NCBI GenBank assembly: GCA_965262665.1
Contig: CBDHFR010000003.1
Coordinates: forward strand, 620,001 to 684,000
Length of the DNA stretch: 64,000 nucleotides
Direction: 5' to 3'
DNA from: CBDBND01 sp965262665
GTDB taxonomy: Bacteria; Pseudomonadota; Alphaproteobacteria; Rhodospirillales; Rhodospirillaceae
Each line of letters starts with the position of its first letter. Position 1 is the stretch's first letter. Position numbers and translations under genes: made by a program. Shown here one piece after another: positions 1 through 8,583 of the stretch. Below the pieces are notes generated by a model. The model was not told where the DNA came from. It did not search any database and saw nothing but the letters and a program-made list of their open reading frames with translations.

Positions 1-330
1 CCCGAAGGGCTGCTACACAGTGGATCCTGCGCGCCACTCAAACTCTGGTGTCGCAGGGGTAAACATCTGACGGTATCGGCGCACGGCAGGGATGGCCTAC
101 GACGTGCTGCAGCGCTGAGCGTGGACGCAGTCTTGCTTTCAACCGTGGCAACAACGGTAAGTCATCCCGACCACAAACCCATGGGACGGTTGCGGTATGC
201 CGCGGTCGTGCAGTCACGAACGATGTCCGTTTATGCCCTTGGCGGCATGACGCTTGCGCACGGTCAACAGATCAGCGCTTTAGGGGGCGCTGGCATAGCC
301 GGGATCGGATTTGCGGAAGCGGTATTTTAG
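1..330 (+). CDS. Thiamine phosphate synthase-like (TenI/ThiE fold), 3' part
   Basis: The first frame is open from base 1 to the stop at 328-330, so the gene starts outside the window. The visible 109 residues resemble the C-terminal half of the ThiE/TMP-synthase family: a segment like xVDAVLLSxVATTVSHP (the SPVFPTxSHP loop near the pyrophosphate site), a G-x-LRYAA helix, the strand-loop VYALGGMT, and a final GxAGIGFAEA helix. ThiE joins the thiazole and pyrimidine halves of thiamine in the cytoplasm. Alphaproteobacteria also carry paralogues with this fold and no proven role, so the symbol is withheld. The stop codon overlaps by 4 bases the end of the convergent gene to the right. Confidence 0.6.
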   Translation, partial: PEGLLHSGSCAPLKLWCRRGKHLTVSAHGRDGLRRAAALSVDAVLLSTVATTVSHPDHKPMGRLRYAAVVQSRTMSVYALGGMTLAHGQQISALGGAGIAGIGFAEAVF

Positions 331-1112
331 AAACGCAATTGGAGACCGACACGGGCGCCGGCGCCGGGCGGTTCAACCGTCGGCATGGTCAATTCGCGAT
401 CGATATAAAAGGCGTTGGCGTTGAGCAGAATAGACGGCGTCAATTGGACCAAGCCACCGATCATCCATTGCTTGCCTTCCAGCTCCGTCGGGCCGCCTTG
501 CAGGAACGCCGACTGCACGTAGGTGACGCGCACATCGAAATCGTCTGAGCCGTAACCGAGACCGGCTTGCCACGCACGGCGGCCTTCGAGCAAACCATCG
601 GGACCGGCGTCTTCATAGGCACCGCGCAAGTAAAAGCCGGCATAGCCAACGGAGGCCCCAACTGTCCGTGAGATCGTCGGCTCAAGGGTGAAGGCGCTGC
701 GGCTATCCGTATAACCGCCGAACACACCCACTTCGCCGCCAAGCAGGGAGGTGGAGTAGGCACCGTAAACATCGATTGGTTCATCGCGGGTCAAAGGGAC
801 ACCCGATTGCTCAAGTAAAACCGGGTCGGCGGAATCCACATCGAGGGTGAAGCTGCCGAACGCAGTTAGGGTGTAGCCAATGGTCAGGGCGGAATCCGAC
901 AAAATACTGGAGGAATCGGTTAAGGCCAGAGGTATGACTGAGGAGTCACTGGAGGTGTCGTCCGTCTGAGGCTCCTCTACGGGGGTGGCACTCTGGTCTA
1001 GAGCGCCCCATGCGCCGCCAACCGTCCAATCGGTGGCCGCGGCCGGGGCCGCAAACAGGACCGCTGCGGTGAACGCAGAAAGCCAAGATCTGGATAAAAC
1101 TGGCGTGCACAT
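327..1112 (-). CDS. Outer-membrane beta-barrel (porin-like) protein
   Basis: 261 residues. The longest open frame begins at a TTG at 1169, but the ATG at 1112 starts a clear Sec signal peptide (charged start, hydrophobic LSAFTAAVLFAAPAAA, cleavage after AAA), so I start there. The mature protein is rich in alternating hydrophobic and polar residues with Gly and aromatic residues, typical of beta strands, and ends in LQLRF with a terminal Phe, the outer-membrane insertion signal. A low-complexity Ser/Asp/Glu stretch near residues 35-60 may be a plug or linker. At about 240 mature residues it is shorter than classical trimeric porins. Which solute it passes, if any, cannot be told. It overlaps the convergent thiE-like gene by 4 bases. 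Confidence 0.6.
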   Translation of the reverse strand: MCTPVLSRSWLSAFTAAVLFAAPAAATDWTVGGAWGALDQSATPVEEPQTDDTSSDSSVIPLALTDSSSILSDSALTIGYTLTAFGSFTLDVDSADPVLLEQSGVPLTRDEPIDVYGAYSTSLLGGEVGVFGGYTDSRSAFTLEPTISRTVGASVGYAGFYLRGAYEDAGPDGLLEGRRAWQAGLGYGSDDFDVRVTYVQSAFLQGGPTELEGKQWMIGGLVQLTPSILLNANAFYIDRELTMPTVEPPGAGARVGLQLRF

Positions 1113-1410
1113 CGGTTTGGCTCGCACCTCAAACTTTAACCATTCTAAAAATGCGCGTCGCGCAGACAAGGGTCAAGGGATGGTGTGTGAAAGTTTCGCG
1201 AACCGTCCAAATTTGTGACATTTCGCTCACAGTTCCTGCCTTTTCAGACCCTTAGTGTGACTCAAAAACCATAGGTCGGGTATGGTCAGCACATGCTCAC
1301 CGGCGGTTGCACGGGTGTTCTGAGGCCTAAAACGACTCGGTCAAGAGCCTCAAACCAGAGGGAACACAGCCCAAATCAGGGCCGGGTCCACAAATAACTG
1401 GCCAAGGTCA

Positions 1411-1920
1411 TCAGCCCCTGGAGGTGATGGCGATAGTTTTGGACGCCTTTGCGGCGGTGGCTTTTTTGGGAATCGAGACGTGCAACACCCCTTTGTCGAA
1501 TTCCGCCTTGATCTTGGCTTGATCGGCCGTTTCGGGAAGACGGAAACTGCGCTGGAACCGGCCGTAGGACCGCCCCACCGTATGCACGTGTTCCCTATCG
1601 TCGGTCTTTTCGATCTTCTTTTCACCCGCCAAGGTCAACAGTCCGTCGCTGACATCGAGTGAAACATCGTCTTCACCCATGCCGGGCAATTCCGCATCAA
1701 TGGAAATCGCCTTGTTGGTTTCCTTGATGTTGACCTGCAGCGTCATGATCGACTTGCCCGCATCCCCCAACAGAGAGGACCCGTTGCGCATGAACGGGGA
1801 CATGAATCCCGATGATGGAAAGCGATCGAACATACGGTCCATTTCTGCGCGCATGGCTGAAAACGGATCGTGAAACGTGGTTGCCGGAACAGTGGCTTTT
1901 TTCTTTGCTGGCCTAGGCAT
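1411..1920 (-). CDS. Small heat-shock protein, Hsp20/alpha-crystallin family
   Basis: 169 residues. The alpha-crystallin domain runs from about residue 55 to 155, with ISIDAELPGM, the SLDVSDGLLTLAGEK strand pair and a GVLHVSIPKK C-terminal strand. The short C-terminal tail has an IAI motif of the I-x-I type that docks onto neighbouring dimers. These proteins hold unfolding proteins in oligomers without ATP. The start at 1920 is preferred over an in-frame ATG at 1935 because GGGAG sits 7 bases before it. The 1935 ATG is itself part of that Shine-Dalgarno stretch. No downstream partner gene is present; the next gene is convergent. Confidence 0.9.
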   Translation of the reverse strand: MPRPAKKKATVPATTFHDPFSAMRAEMDRMFDRFPSSGFMSPFMRNGSSLLGDAGKSIMTLQVNIKETNKAISIDAELPGMGEDDVSLDVSDGLLTLAGEKKIEKTDDREHVHTVGRSYGRFQRSFRLPETADQAKIKAEFDKGVLHVSIPKKATAAKASKTIAITSRG

Positions 1921-1979
1921 GGTGAGTACTCCCATAAATCATCGTGTTGATGGTTCGTTGCTGAAAGACAATGAACCGT
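1918..1979 (-). promoter_or_regulatory. Candidate RNA thermometer in the hsp20 leader
   Basis: On the minus strand the Shine-Dalgarno and start codon of hsp20 lie in a short hairpin, AUGGGAGUACUCACCAU (1919-1935 read in reverse), where GGGA pairs with UCaCC around one bulged A. A second hairpin, GGTTC-x-TTG pairing with CAA-x-GAACC, lies just upstream. Hiding the ribosome site in a weak hairpin is how ROSE and fourU thermometers control small heat-shock genes. The base pairing is visible; the temperature response is inference. Confidence 0.35.
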
Positions 1980-2106
1980 CACTGATTTCCATATAGGAGA
2001 AAAAAATAGGGGCGCCATTCTGCCGCACTTACAAAAGTGATCTTACATAATCAGAAGGCTGCGCTGTCCCGTTGCGACTGCCTCTCACTCTAAAGACGAT
2101 GGTTTT

Positions 2107-2676
2107 CTAGTCCGGCACTTCCGAATTCGGCACGTTACGTTGAATGAGATTCACCAGGATGCCGTCGCGATCGAAAAACAGGCTCTCATAGGACTGGGTG
2201 TCTGATCCTTCCCTGGGGAACAGCACGATTGGTTCGGAGACAATGGAATAGCCAGCGGCTTTGACCTTGTCGTTGATGCCGAAAATATCTGAGGTGAGAA
2301 ACACCACAGCCGGATCACCGGTTTCCACATAGGCGCGGGGCGCGGGGCGCGGCGGTGGATTGTTGTCCACTAACTGAAACAGGCCCACATTGGCGAACAC
2401 CGTATCGCCCGATTGCATGATCGCCACCCGCACGGTCTTGTCTTTGATGCCGAGTATCCGGTCCCACTCTTCGCTTTTGAACGTTTGTTCGACGCGCGGC
2501 CGAAGCCCGAGGATGTCGCGGTAGAGTTTGAGGGACTCATCGACGTCGCGCACGAAGTGGGTGGAGCGCATCAAGGGCGAAAGAATAAAGCCGTCGGGGA
2601 TGTCGGGTTCTTGAGTCATGGTAGGGGATGTACTCCAAAGGGAAAACAGAATGGCGGTGAGTAGTACGCGGGTCAT
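2107..2676 (-). CDS. Exported VOC (glyoxalase/bleomycin-resistance fold) protein
   Basis: 189 residues with an N-terminal signal peptide (MTRVLLTAILFSLWSTSPT, then mature TQEPD). One vicinal-oxygen-chelate domain follows: THFVRDVDESLKLYRDILGLRP opens the first beta-alpha-beta-beta-beta module and the second module ends in YESLFFDRDGILVNLIQRN. The His of THFV and the Glu of SYESLFF occupy usual metal-ligand positions. VOC enzymes include glyoxalases and extradiol dioxygenases, and the substrate cannot be read from sequence. A second exported VOC protein lies at 12.6-13.6 kb. It stands just downstream of the tannase-family gene on the same strand, separated by a 17-bp tandem repeat. Confidence 0.75.
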   Translation of the reverse strand: MTRVLLTAILFSLWSTSPTMTQEPDIPDGFILSPLMRSTHFVRDVDESLKLYRDILGLRPRVEQTFKSEEWDRILGIKDKTVRVAIMQSGDTVFANVGLFQLVDNNPPPRPAPRAYVETGDPAVVFLTSDIFGINDKVKAAGYSIVSEPIVLFPREGSDTQSYESLFFDRDGILVNLIQRNVPNSEVPD

Positions 2677-2701
2677 ATCGATGTCCTCACACTAAAATGT
2701 T

Positions 2702-2752
2702 ATGGGCCTGAAAAGCGCATGGGCCCGAAAAACTCGTGGGCCCGAAAAACTC
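2702..2752. repeat. 17-bp tandem repeat, three copies
   Basis: Three adjacent 17-base units (2702-2718, 2719-2735, 2736-2752) of the form (A/G)TGGGCCxGAAAAxC(T/G)C, with a partial fourth copy running into the end of the tannase-family gene. Units two and three differ at one base. Each contains the palindrome GGGCCC. The repeat covers most of the stop codon of the gene at 2751. Confidence 0.8.
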
Positions 2753-4355
2753 ATGGGCTTGGGTTCGAAGTTGGCGGCATCGTTTTCATCGCCGCGGCCC
2801 ATGTAGCGGGCGTTGTTGGGATAATCGTAAAGTGGGGGGAGGTCTTGATGACGGTGTCCGGATCCAGCGGCCAGGCCACCGCACCGAGCAAGGAGATATC
2901 GCCGTCGCGGCGGTAACCGATGACCGTTCCTGGCGCATCGCCGTCTTCCACCCAGGCCTGGATTTCAGAAACCCAATCAAAGGTATCGACACCGGGTCCG
3001 CCGCGGCAGTGGTTCATGCCGGGGATGAGATACAAGCGCATAAACTCATCCGCGGCGTCTTCGCCGCCGACCACCCGTTCAACTTTCTTGACGTAGTCGA
3101 TCAAAGGCTCCGCGTTGAGCAAATCGTTGAGTCCTTGATAGGTGATCAACTTGCCGCCCCGGCGTTTGAAGTCTGTCAGGTCGGGATTGCTCGGCGCTTG
3201 TATAAACCCTTTGGTGAACAGACGCGGGAAGTCGTGGTCGAGATCAAAAGTATCGGCGTCGTAGGTCGGGCCCGGATCGTAATCAATCCAGGTGTAACGC
3301 AGACGGTCCTGTGCCATGGGCTCAAAGGTGCCGACCTCACCGGCGTCATTCAAAATGTAACGCATGACGCCGAGCTCGCCGCCTTTGGGTAATCCCCAGC
3401 TCACCCGCAATCCGTTTGATAAAAACGCGCCGATGTAGAGACGCTCGGCGGACGCAATCTGATTGTCGGTCAAGCACCCGTCGCCAGACTCACCTCGTTT
3501 ACAATTTAAAACAGAGAGGTCCGGCTCGCAGGCCCACGGATCATCTATGACACCATCTTGCAATCCGTCGGCGGGGTCACATTGGCGCATGACCTCGTCA
3601 TGCAGCATAGGAATTTGGCTCTGGCCGAGAATGACCCGGCCGTCTTCGGCGAGATTGGTCAGCGTGCGCCAGAAGATATTGATGCAAGCCGGCTCAACAC
3701 CCGCGGGAGCCCCGGCGATGATGCCGTTGAAGTGCCACGGGTAGCGTTGCGCCATCAACAAACCTTGACGGCCGCCGGTGGAACACCCGCGCCAATAGGC
3801 CGTGTCAATGTCATTGCCGTAGTACGACGTGACGATAGCTTTTGAGGCGAGCACCGCCTTGTGAGTGCCGCGGTAGAAGTAATCCAGTTCTTGTTCGGTG
3901 TTGTTCAACGCCCATTCGCCGGAGCGCATGATGACGCCGTAGTTGGGCCTGTCGGTACCGATCCAATCTTCCGTCGCCAGAGGGGCGGACCGTCCCATGT
4001 CGGTGATGGCCACAGCAGTGTTACGCGACAACGGATCATCGGCGTTCTCGATCATGCGCACACCGCACAAAGTGCCGCAGCCTTCCATGTGGAAGCGACC
4101 GTTCCAGTTTTCCGGCAAGCGCGCCTGCCACCCCACTTGGGCGGCGGTGTACCCGATCACATCACAGAAGGCAGGCAAGCCGTCGCCAGCAGGGACGAAC
4201 CGTGTGCCGGTGATCTGGCTGGGAGCATCGTTGAGGGCGGACAGACTCAAACCGGCCAGATCGCGACAGGATTGGGCATCGGCGAGAGCGTCTTCGGACG
4301 CTGCAGCCAAAACACCCATAGAAATGGCGAGTATGGTCCCGTGAAGAATTTTCAT
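2751..4355 (-). CDS. Tannase/feruloyl esterase family hydrolase, exported
   Basis: 534 residues from the ATG at 4355, which has AAGGGGGATC just upstream; an ATG 21 bases earlier lacks this. The signal peptide is MKILHGTILAISMGVLAAAS. The family's catalytic CS-D-HC arrangement is visible: RGCSTGGRQG carries the Cys-Ser pair, an Asp follows in GLND, and GMNHCRGG carries the His-Cys pair; the two cysteines form the known disulfide. The family hydrolyses ester bonds of gallate or ferulate and related aromatic acids outside the cytoplasm. A Rieske oxygenase lies just beyond on the other strand, so a shared role in aromatic breakdown is possible but unproven. The stop codon lies inside a 17-bp tandem repeat. 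Confidence 0.85.
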   Translation of the reverse strand: MKILHGTILAISMGVLAAASEDALADAQSCRDLAGLSLSALNDAPSQITGTRFVPAGDGLPAFCDVIGYTAAQVGWQARLPENWNGRFHMEGCGTLCGVRMIENADDPLSRNTAVAITDMGRSAPLATEDWIGTDRPNYGVIMRSGEWALNNTEQELDYFYRGTHKAVLASKAIVTSYYGNDIDTAYWRGCSTGGRQGLLMAQRYPWHFNGIIAGAPAGVEPACINIFWRTLTNLAEDGRVILGQSQIPMLHDEVMRQCDPADGLQDGVIDDPWACEPDLSVLNCKRGESGDGCLTDNQIASAERLYIGAFLSNGLRVSWGLPKGGELGVMRYILNDAGEVGTFEPMAQDRLRYTWIDYDPGPTYDADTFDLDHDFPRLFTKGFIQAPSNPDLTDFKRRGGKLITYQGLNDLLNAEPLIDYVKKVERVVGGEDAADEFMRLYLIPGMNHCRGGPGVDTFDWVSEIQAWVEDGDAPGTVIGYRRDGDISLLGAVAWPLDPDTVIKTSPHFTIIPTTPATWAAAMKTMPPTSNPSP

Positions 4356-4492
4356 GATTTGATCCCCCTTTTGCACCGAGTATACGCCGCTATCGGCGCG
4401 CTAAGACTAGAGTTTCTGCGGGGTTTTCACCAGGGGTCCGATTGCCCGTTTGACGAGTGGTTTGTGCACGATGTTTCGATTATAGTGTGGGA

Positions 4493-4753
4493 ATGACCAT
4501 GATTTCGGGCGTCAGCGCCCGCCTCCAGATTGCTTCCTCTTTAGCCGCCGCCAAGGCCGTGGCCGGCCTGATCCGTTATGCCCAGAGCCTGCAAGAGGAA
4601 CGGGATGAGGCGGCCAAGATTGTCACCGCCGCCCCGGCCTTGGACGAAACCCGGGAAAACTTGACCCTCACCGATACCTATGAAGCGGACGACACCTTTG
4701 CCCACACCGAAGGCCAGAAGCTGCGCGGCAGACGCCTGGATTTGATCGTCTAA
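4493..4753 (+). CDS. Small hypothetical protein
   Basis: 86 residues from the ATG at 4493 (MTMISGVSARLQIASS); a longer reading from 4457 has no ribosome site. The N-terminal half is a predicted alpha helix rich in Ala (SSLAAAKAVAGLIRYAQSL), and the C-terminal half is acidic, with Thr and Asp, ending RRLDLIV. No signal peptide or membrane segment is visible. A TATAGT hexamer lies 12 bases before the ATG, so the message may have a very short leader. It stands between the divergent tannase-family gene and the Rieske gene. I do not recognise the family. Confidence 0.55.
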   Translation: MTMISGVSARLQIASSLAAAKAVAGLIRYAQSLQEERDEAAKIVTAAPALDETRENLTLTDTYEADDTFAHTEGQKLRGRRLDLIV

Positions 4754-4860
4754 AGACCTCGTTCTTTCCTCATCCGACGCGTGGTCACTTCAGGTGATTT
4801 CAAATCCCTTTGAATGCCGAATGCGTACACAATCAGAGTGAACGCTAAAGGGGATCAGCC

Positions 4861-5994
4861 ATGCTGATGAACAACTGGTATGTGGCGGGATTCGCCGACG
4901 AGGTCAAAGAGGCGCCGAAACATGTTCGCATGCTCGCCCAAGACTTCGTCCTCTTTCGCGACGAGACCGGCACGCTGCATTGCCTCTCTGACATCTGCAT
5001 TCACCGCGGCGCGTCACTTTCCCATGGCCGGGTGTACAAAGGCTGTATTGAGTGCCCCTATCACGGGTGGCGCTATCGCGGCGATGGGTCCGGTGCGGAG
5101 ATCCCCGCCCATCCCGATGTGCGTATTCCCAAACGGGTGCGCGTGGACAGTTATCCTGTTGAAGAACATTACGGCTTCATCTGGGTTTTTCTCGGCGATG
5201 CGTCGGAAGAAGAACGCCCGCCCATACCCGAATTTCCCGAATACGTCGACCCGGAATACCGCAACGTGCGTGGAACGTTTTTTTGGAACGCCAATTACGG
5301 CCGTGTCTTGGAGAACGGCTGCGACTTTGCCCACACGGCCTTTGTGCGCCCGTCCTTCGGCAGCCGCGACTGGCCCGAAATCAAGAAGTACGAAACCTTC
5401 CCGGGCGAGTGGTCTTACGGCGCTCGCCTAACCATGCCGACACCACCGGACACGGGCTTCTGGGGCTTGGTCCGTGGGCGTCGGGAAAAGGTCGATGTGA
5501 TTTCCGAACCGGAATGGCATATCGCCGGCATGACCGTAGTGTTGCGCCTGCATATGAACCGCGGTTGGAACAATGACTTGTTCGATTGCAACACGCCCAT
5601 CGATGAAAACGCCACCATGACCTATTGGATGCTGTCGCGGAATTTCTTCACCCAAAAGATTTTCGACGGCGCCACCACCCGACGCGCGTTGCAAATCTTC
5701 AACGAAGACCATGCGGTGCTGAACCATCTCAACCCGGTGGAATTGCCTCCGGGATTGCGCGATGAATTTTCCGTTGAGTCCGATGCGCTGATGGTCGCCT
5801 TCCGCAAAAAGCGCCAGGAGCTTTATGCTCGTGGCTGGGGGGTCGATCTGCAGACCTATGAACATGAATACGGCGAACGTAAAGCCGCTGTCATCCCGAG
5901 CCCGGCCCGGCGGGAGGACCCCAAAGGCTGGGTGCTGCCGGAAGTGCCATGGCTGTCAGAAACCGGCGAGCCGATCAGGCGGGCGGCGGAATAA
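4861..5994 (+). CDS. Rieske non-heme iron oxygenase, alpha-subunit type, with altered iron ligand
   Basis: 377 residues. The N-terminal Rieske [2Fe-2S] domain has C46-x-H48 and C65-x2-H68 (CIHRG and CPYHGW). The C-terminal catalytic domain should carry D-x2-H-x4-H for the mononuclear iron. Here D155 and H158 are present, but the last position, residue 163, is Arg (FVRPSFG, codon CGC at 5347-5349) where the family has His. Relatives hydroxylate or demethylate aromatic or other ring compounds using electrons from a reductase; no reductase or beta subunit lies next to it. The start has AAAGGGGATC upstream. With one iron ligand missing, oxygenase activity is uncertain: the protein may be inactive, changed in role, or carry a one-base error (CAC to CGC). 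Confidence 0.85.
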   Translation: MLMNNWYVAGFADEVKEAPKHVRMLAQDFVLFRDETGTLHCLSDICIHRGASLSHGRVYKGCIECPYHGWRYRGDGSGAEIPAHPDVRIPKRVRVDSYPVEEHYGFIWVFLGDASEEERPPIPEFPEYVDPEYRNVRGTFFWNANYGRVLENGCDFAHTAFVRPSFGSRDWPEIKKYETFPGEWSYGARLTMPTPPDTGFWGLVRGRREKVDVISEPEWHIAGMTVVLRLHMNRGWNNDLFDCNTPIDENATMTYWMLSRNFFTQKIFDGATTRRALQIFNEDHAVLNHLNPVELPPGLRDEFSVESDALMVAFRKKRQELYARGWGVDLQTYEHEYGERKAAVIPSPARREDPKGWVLPEVPWLSETGEPIRRAAE

Positions 5995-5997
5995 GTT

Positions 5998-6681
5998 TTA
6001 CCCAGGCTTTCTGAACTTCACCAGAAACCGACAGGTGTGATCGCGCAGACCCTTCTCGAAGGGAATCTTGTCGCGGCTGTCGGTGCCGTTTTCCAGACAG
6101 TCGGATTCGTCCACCAGCTCAAAGCCGTTGCCGGTGACCTCTTCGATGAGCGCGCACTTTTCGATGCGGTGGCATTCGTGGGCATCGTCGAAGCCTTTGC
6201 CCCCTCGCGCCGCATGATCGAGCACGCCGAAGATACCGTCCGGCTTCAACGCATCGAAAATCAATTTGTTGAGCGCGTCACGGTCCACATCCATGTAACA
6301 GACATCGTGGTAGGTCATGATCATGAACACGGCATCGAGATCACCGGGGATGCCTGGCTCGGCCACTTCGCCGACCAGCGGCGTTATGTTGGTCAGGCTG
6401 TATTCATTGATGCGCTCGACGATGGGATTGACCCCTTTGCGCCGGGCGATGCTCGCCGGCGCGTTGTGGGCGTAGACATGGCCACTGTCGCCCACCGCCG
6501 CCGCCAGCAACCCGGAAAAGTAACCGCCGCCCGACTGCAGCTCCGCCACACGCATCCCCGGTTCCACCCCGAAGAAAGCCAGCACCTGATCGGGTTTGCG
6601 CCCGGCATCCCGGGTGCGTTCTTGCTCGGAGCGCTGGTCGCAGCCGCATGCGGCCGCGATATGGGCGGGAACAGCAGTCAT
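5998..6681 (-). CDS. Class I SAM-dependent methyltransferase
   Basis: 227 residues from the ATG at 6681, placed behind GGGAGG; the longer frame to 6846 overlaps the divergent gene and has no ribosome site. The Rossmann core begins near residue 35 with RVAELQSGGGYFSGLLAAAVG, where motif I has Gln-Ser in place of the usual Gly-x-Gly start. Then comes VYAHN and an acidic DLDAVFMIMTYHD segment (motif II region), followed by LKPDGIFGVLDHAARGG (motif III). It resembles the COG4798-type predicted methyltransferases, whose substrates are unknown. No signal peptide is clear, although relatives are often exported. The 3' end almost meets the end of the Rieske gene. The gene is divergent from the hypothetical gene at 6746. 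Confidence 0.75.
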   Translation of the reverse strand: MTAVPAHIAAACGCDQRSEQERTRDAGRKPDQVLAFFGVEPGMRVAELQSGGGYFSGLLAAAVGDSGHVYAHNAPASIARRKGVNPIVERINEYSLTNITPLVGEVAEPGIPGDLDAVFMIMTYHDVCYMDVDRDALNKLIFDALKPDGIFGVLDHAARGGKGFDDAHECHRIEKCALIEEVTGNGFELVDESDCLENGTDSRDKIPFEKGLRDHTCRFLVKFRKPG

Positions 6682-6745
6682 CATGGCCTCCCGTAGCATT
6701 GCCAATGTCTTATAGAATAACTCGGAACAAAGAGGAGGGACCACC

Positions 6746-7369
6746 ATGCCCACCACAAATATGAGTTCGGATTTCAACCCGCTGGCCGAACTGGGCCGGG
6801 AACGCCGCCGGCAGATGCAGATCCGCCAGGCGCTGAAAGGCGGCATTGAGCATACGCCTCCCGGAAACGACAGCCTTACCGCCCTGTTCGAGGCCTGCGC
6901 CGCCTACATGGTGGTGTCCATGGGCCGGCTCGACCTCACCGATATGAACATCCACGACCTCCTGCGCGATCGCGTGCCCCGGGACAATACCGAAGTGCAT
7001 GACGGGTTGGATGTGTTGGGCGCGCGGCAGGAAAAAGCCCGGGTGGAAATCGCCGCCTTGGCGGCGGCGCTTCAGGCATATCGGGACAGTCAGCGAAAAG
7101 ATTTCACCGCCTTCGATGCCGCGGTGCGTCACAATCACGAGGTCATGTCGGCGATGATGACACCGCGTAAGAATCCTTATCAGAAATACACCGACGAACT
7201 GTTCACCATGGACGACTGGGCCGACATCGCTGCGGCCAACGACGATACCATCGCCACGGAACATAAGCTGTTCGACGCGGTTGTCGCCGCCGCGCCCGAC
7301 GATCTCAATCCGGACTCCTTCTCCGGCACCCACGGCATGAAGCCGTCGGAGATCCCCAAGAAAGATTAA
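6746..7369 (+). CDS. Hypothetical helical protein
   Basis: 207 residues, with a strong AGAGGAGGGA ribosome site 8 bases before the ATG. The sequence is almost wholly helix-forming, with Met, Asp, Glu and His clusters (DMNIHDLL, EVHDGLDVLGARQEKARVE, RHNHEVM, EHKLFDAV). The spacing of Glu and His on neighbouring helices would suit a four-helix bundle, possibly metal binding, but no family motif is clear. It has no signal peptide or membrane segment. It is divergent from the methyltransferase gene and convergent with the lipoprotein gene at 7384. Function unknown. Confidence 0.6.
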   Translation: MPTTNMSSDFNPLAELGRERRRQMQIRQALKGGIEHTPPGNDSLTALFEACAAYMVVSMGRLDLTDMNIHDLLRDRVPRDNTEVHDGLDVLGARQEKARVEIAALAAALQAYRDSQRKDFTAFDAAVRHNHEVMSAMMTPRKNPYQKYTDELFTMDDWADIAAANDDTIATEHKLFDAVVAAAPDDLNPDSFSGTHGMKPSEIPKKD

Positions 7370-7383
7370 AGTCCAAAAGAGGA

Positions 7384-8445
7384 TTAGCGGGCAGCCGTCT
7401 GCACTTCGATCTCTGGCACCCACCAAACCTCGCCGGGATCCAACGCGCGGAATATATCTTCGCTCACATCCGCCGTCGTGCGTTGGCTTTTGAATTCATC
7501 CAGCGCCACGTTGTAGCCGTCATCCGCCATGGGAAAGGTGTTGAAGTGGTGGGCGAGGCTGAAGGCGGCGCCGAGATCACCGTGTGCCTTAAGCGCATCG
7601 CGGGGGTTCATGTGCGGATAGTTCATGAACCACTCGGGCAGATAGGCACCGATGGGCAAGATGGCCAAACGCGGTCCGCCGAATTTTTCCGCGGTGGCAC
7701 GGAAGTAATCGCCGTTGCCGTAGCCGGTGTCGCCAGCGAAGTAGATGCCGCCGCCGGGGGTTCGAATCACATAGGCCGCCCACAGGGCTTTGTTGTAGTC
7801 GCTCAAGCCGCGCATGGACCAATGCTGCATGGGTTCCAGGAACACTGAGACGTCGTCACTGAGCACAACTTCATCGTCCCAATCGTATTCTTCCGTGCGT
7901 ACGTCCTTATCGTACCGGAGGACGGTTTTGGCATTGCCCAAGGGGACGATCACGCGGGGGTTGGAGTGCACAGCCAGACGGCTGAGCGTTTCCAGATCAA
8001 GATGGTCGTAGTGGTTGTGGCTGATGATCACTGCATCGATGGGGGGCAAGGCATCGAAGTCCACACCCGGCGCATTGACCCGCTTGGGCCCGGCGAATCC
8101 AAACGGGCTGGCGCGCTCCGACCAAGTGGGGTCGGTCAGGATGTTGAGCCCGGCTGTCTGCACCAGCACCGTGGCATGGCCGATGAAGGAGACACGCAAG
8201 CGCCGTCCGTCAACCTGCTCGGGAGGTGTGTCTTCTGACTCATTCTCTATCCAGTCGGGCCAAAACCCTTGTTCGCGGATGCGCTGCCATCTCAGAAAAT
8301 CGGCGAAGGACCGGGTCATGGGTTTGCCCGGATTGAAAAACTCCCCTGCTGCGAAATGGTCGGAGTCCGGCCCGTCGTAATAGACGGTAGCGCAGGCGGC
8401 GAGGGCCAAGCCGGTGAGACACAGGGTAAAAGCTTTGTGGCGCAT
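7384..8445 (-). CDS. Metallo-beta-lactamase-fold hydrolase, lipoprotein
   Basis: 353 residues. The start MRHKAFTLCLTGLALAAC is a lipoprotein signal with lipobox LAAC, so the protein is probably anchored to a membrane facing the periplasm. The catalytic motif SHNHYDHLD (HxHxDH) binds two metals, and further ligands lie in MQHWS and AGDTGYG. It resembles the COG2220 group that includes UlaG lactonase and N-acyl-phosphatidylethanolamine phospholipase D; the region around FIGHATVLVQTAGLNILTDP is typical. A lipid or lactone phosphodiesterase role is likely, the exact substrate unknown. It is transcribed alone and convergent with the helical protein gene. Confidence 0.8.
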   Translation of the reverse strand: MRHKAFTLCLTGLALAACATVYYDGPDSDHFAAGEFFNPGKPMTRSFADFLRWQRIREQGFWPDWIENESEDTPPEQVDGRRLRVSFIGHATVLVQTAGLNILTDPTWSERASPFGFAGPKRVNAPGVDFDALPPIDAVIISHNHYDHLDLETLSRLAVHSNPRVIVPLGNAKTVLRYDKDVRTEEYDWDDEVVLSDDVSVFLEPMQHWSMRGLSDYNKALWAAYVIRTPGGGIYFAGDTGYGNGDYFRATAEKFGGPRLAILPIGAYLPEWFMNYPHMNPRDALKAHGDLGAAFSLAHHFNTFPMADDGYNVALDEFKSQRTTADVSEDIFRALDPGEVWWVPEIEVQTAAR

Positions 8446-8583
8446 CGTGTTGATATGATGATTGGTGGGACCTGTACAGACACCTAGAATGGCACGTATA
8501 GAACGGCATGGGGAACTGTTGCTACGCCCCGAAGAATTTTGCCCGCGCGCACGGCATTACAAATCGAAATCGAGGACGCACTC

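Noticed and set aside
1320..1365. A hairpin (GAGGC ... GCCTC) as the hsp20 terminator
   Set aside because: The loop is long, the stem short and no T run follows on the minus strand.
6710..7426. A 238-residue minus-strand frame opposite the helical hypothetical gene
   Set aside because: The plus-strand gene has an AGAGGAGGGA site and a normal protein composition; the reverse frame is His/Gly/Val-rich, as expected of an antisense shadow.
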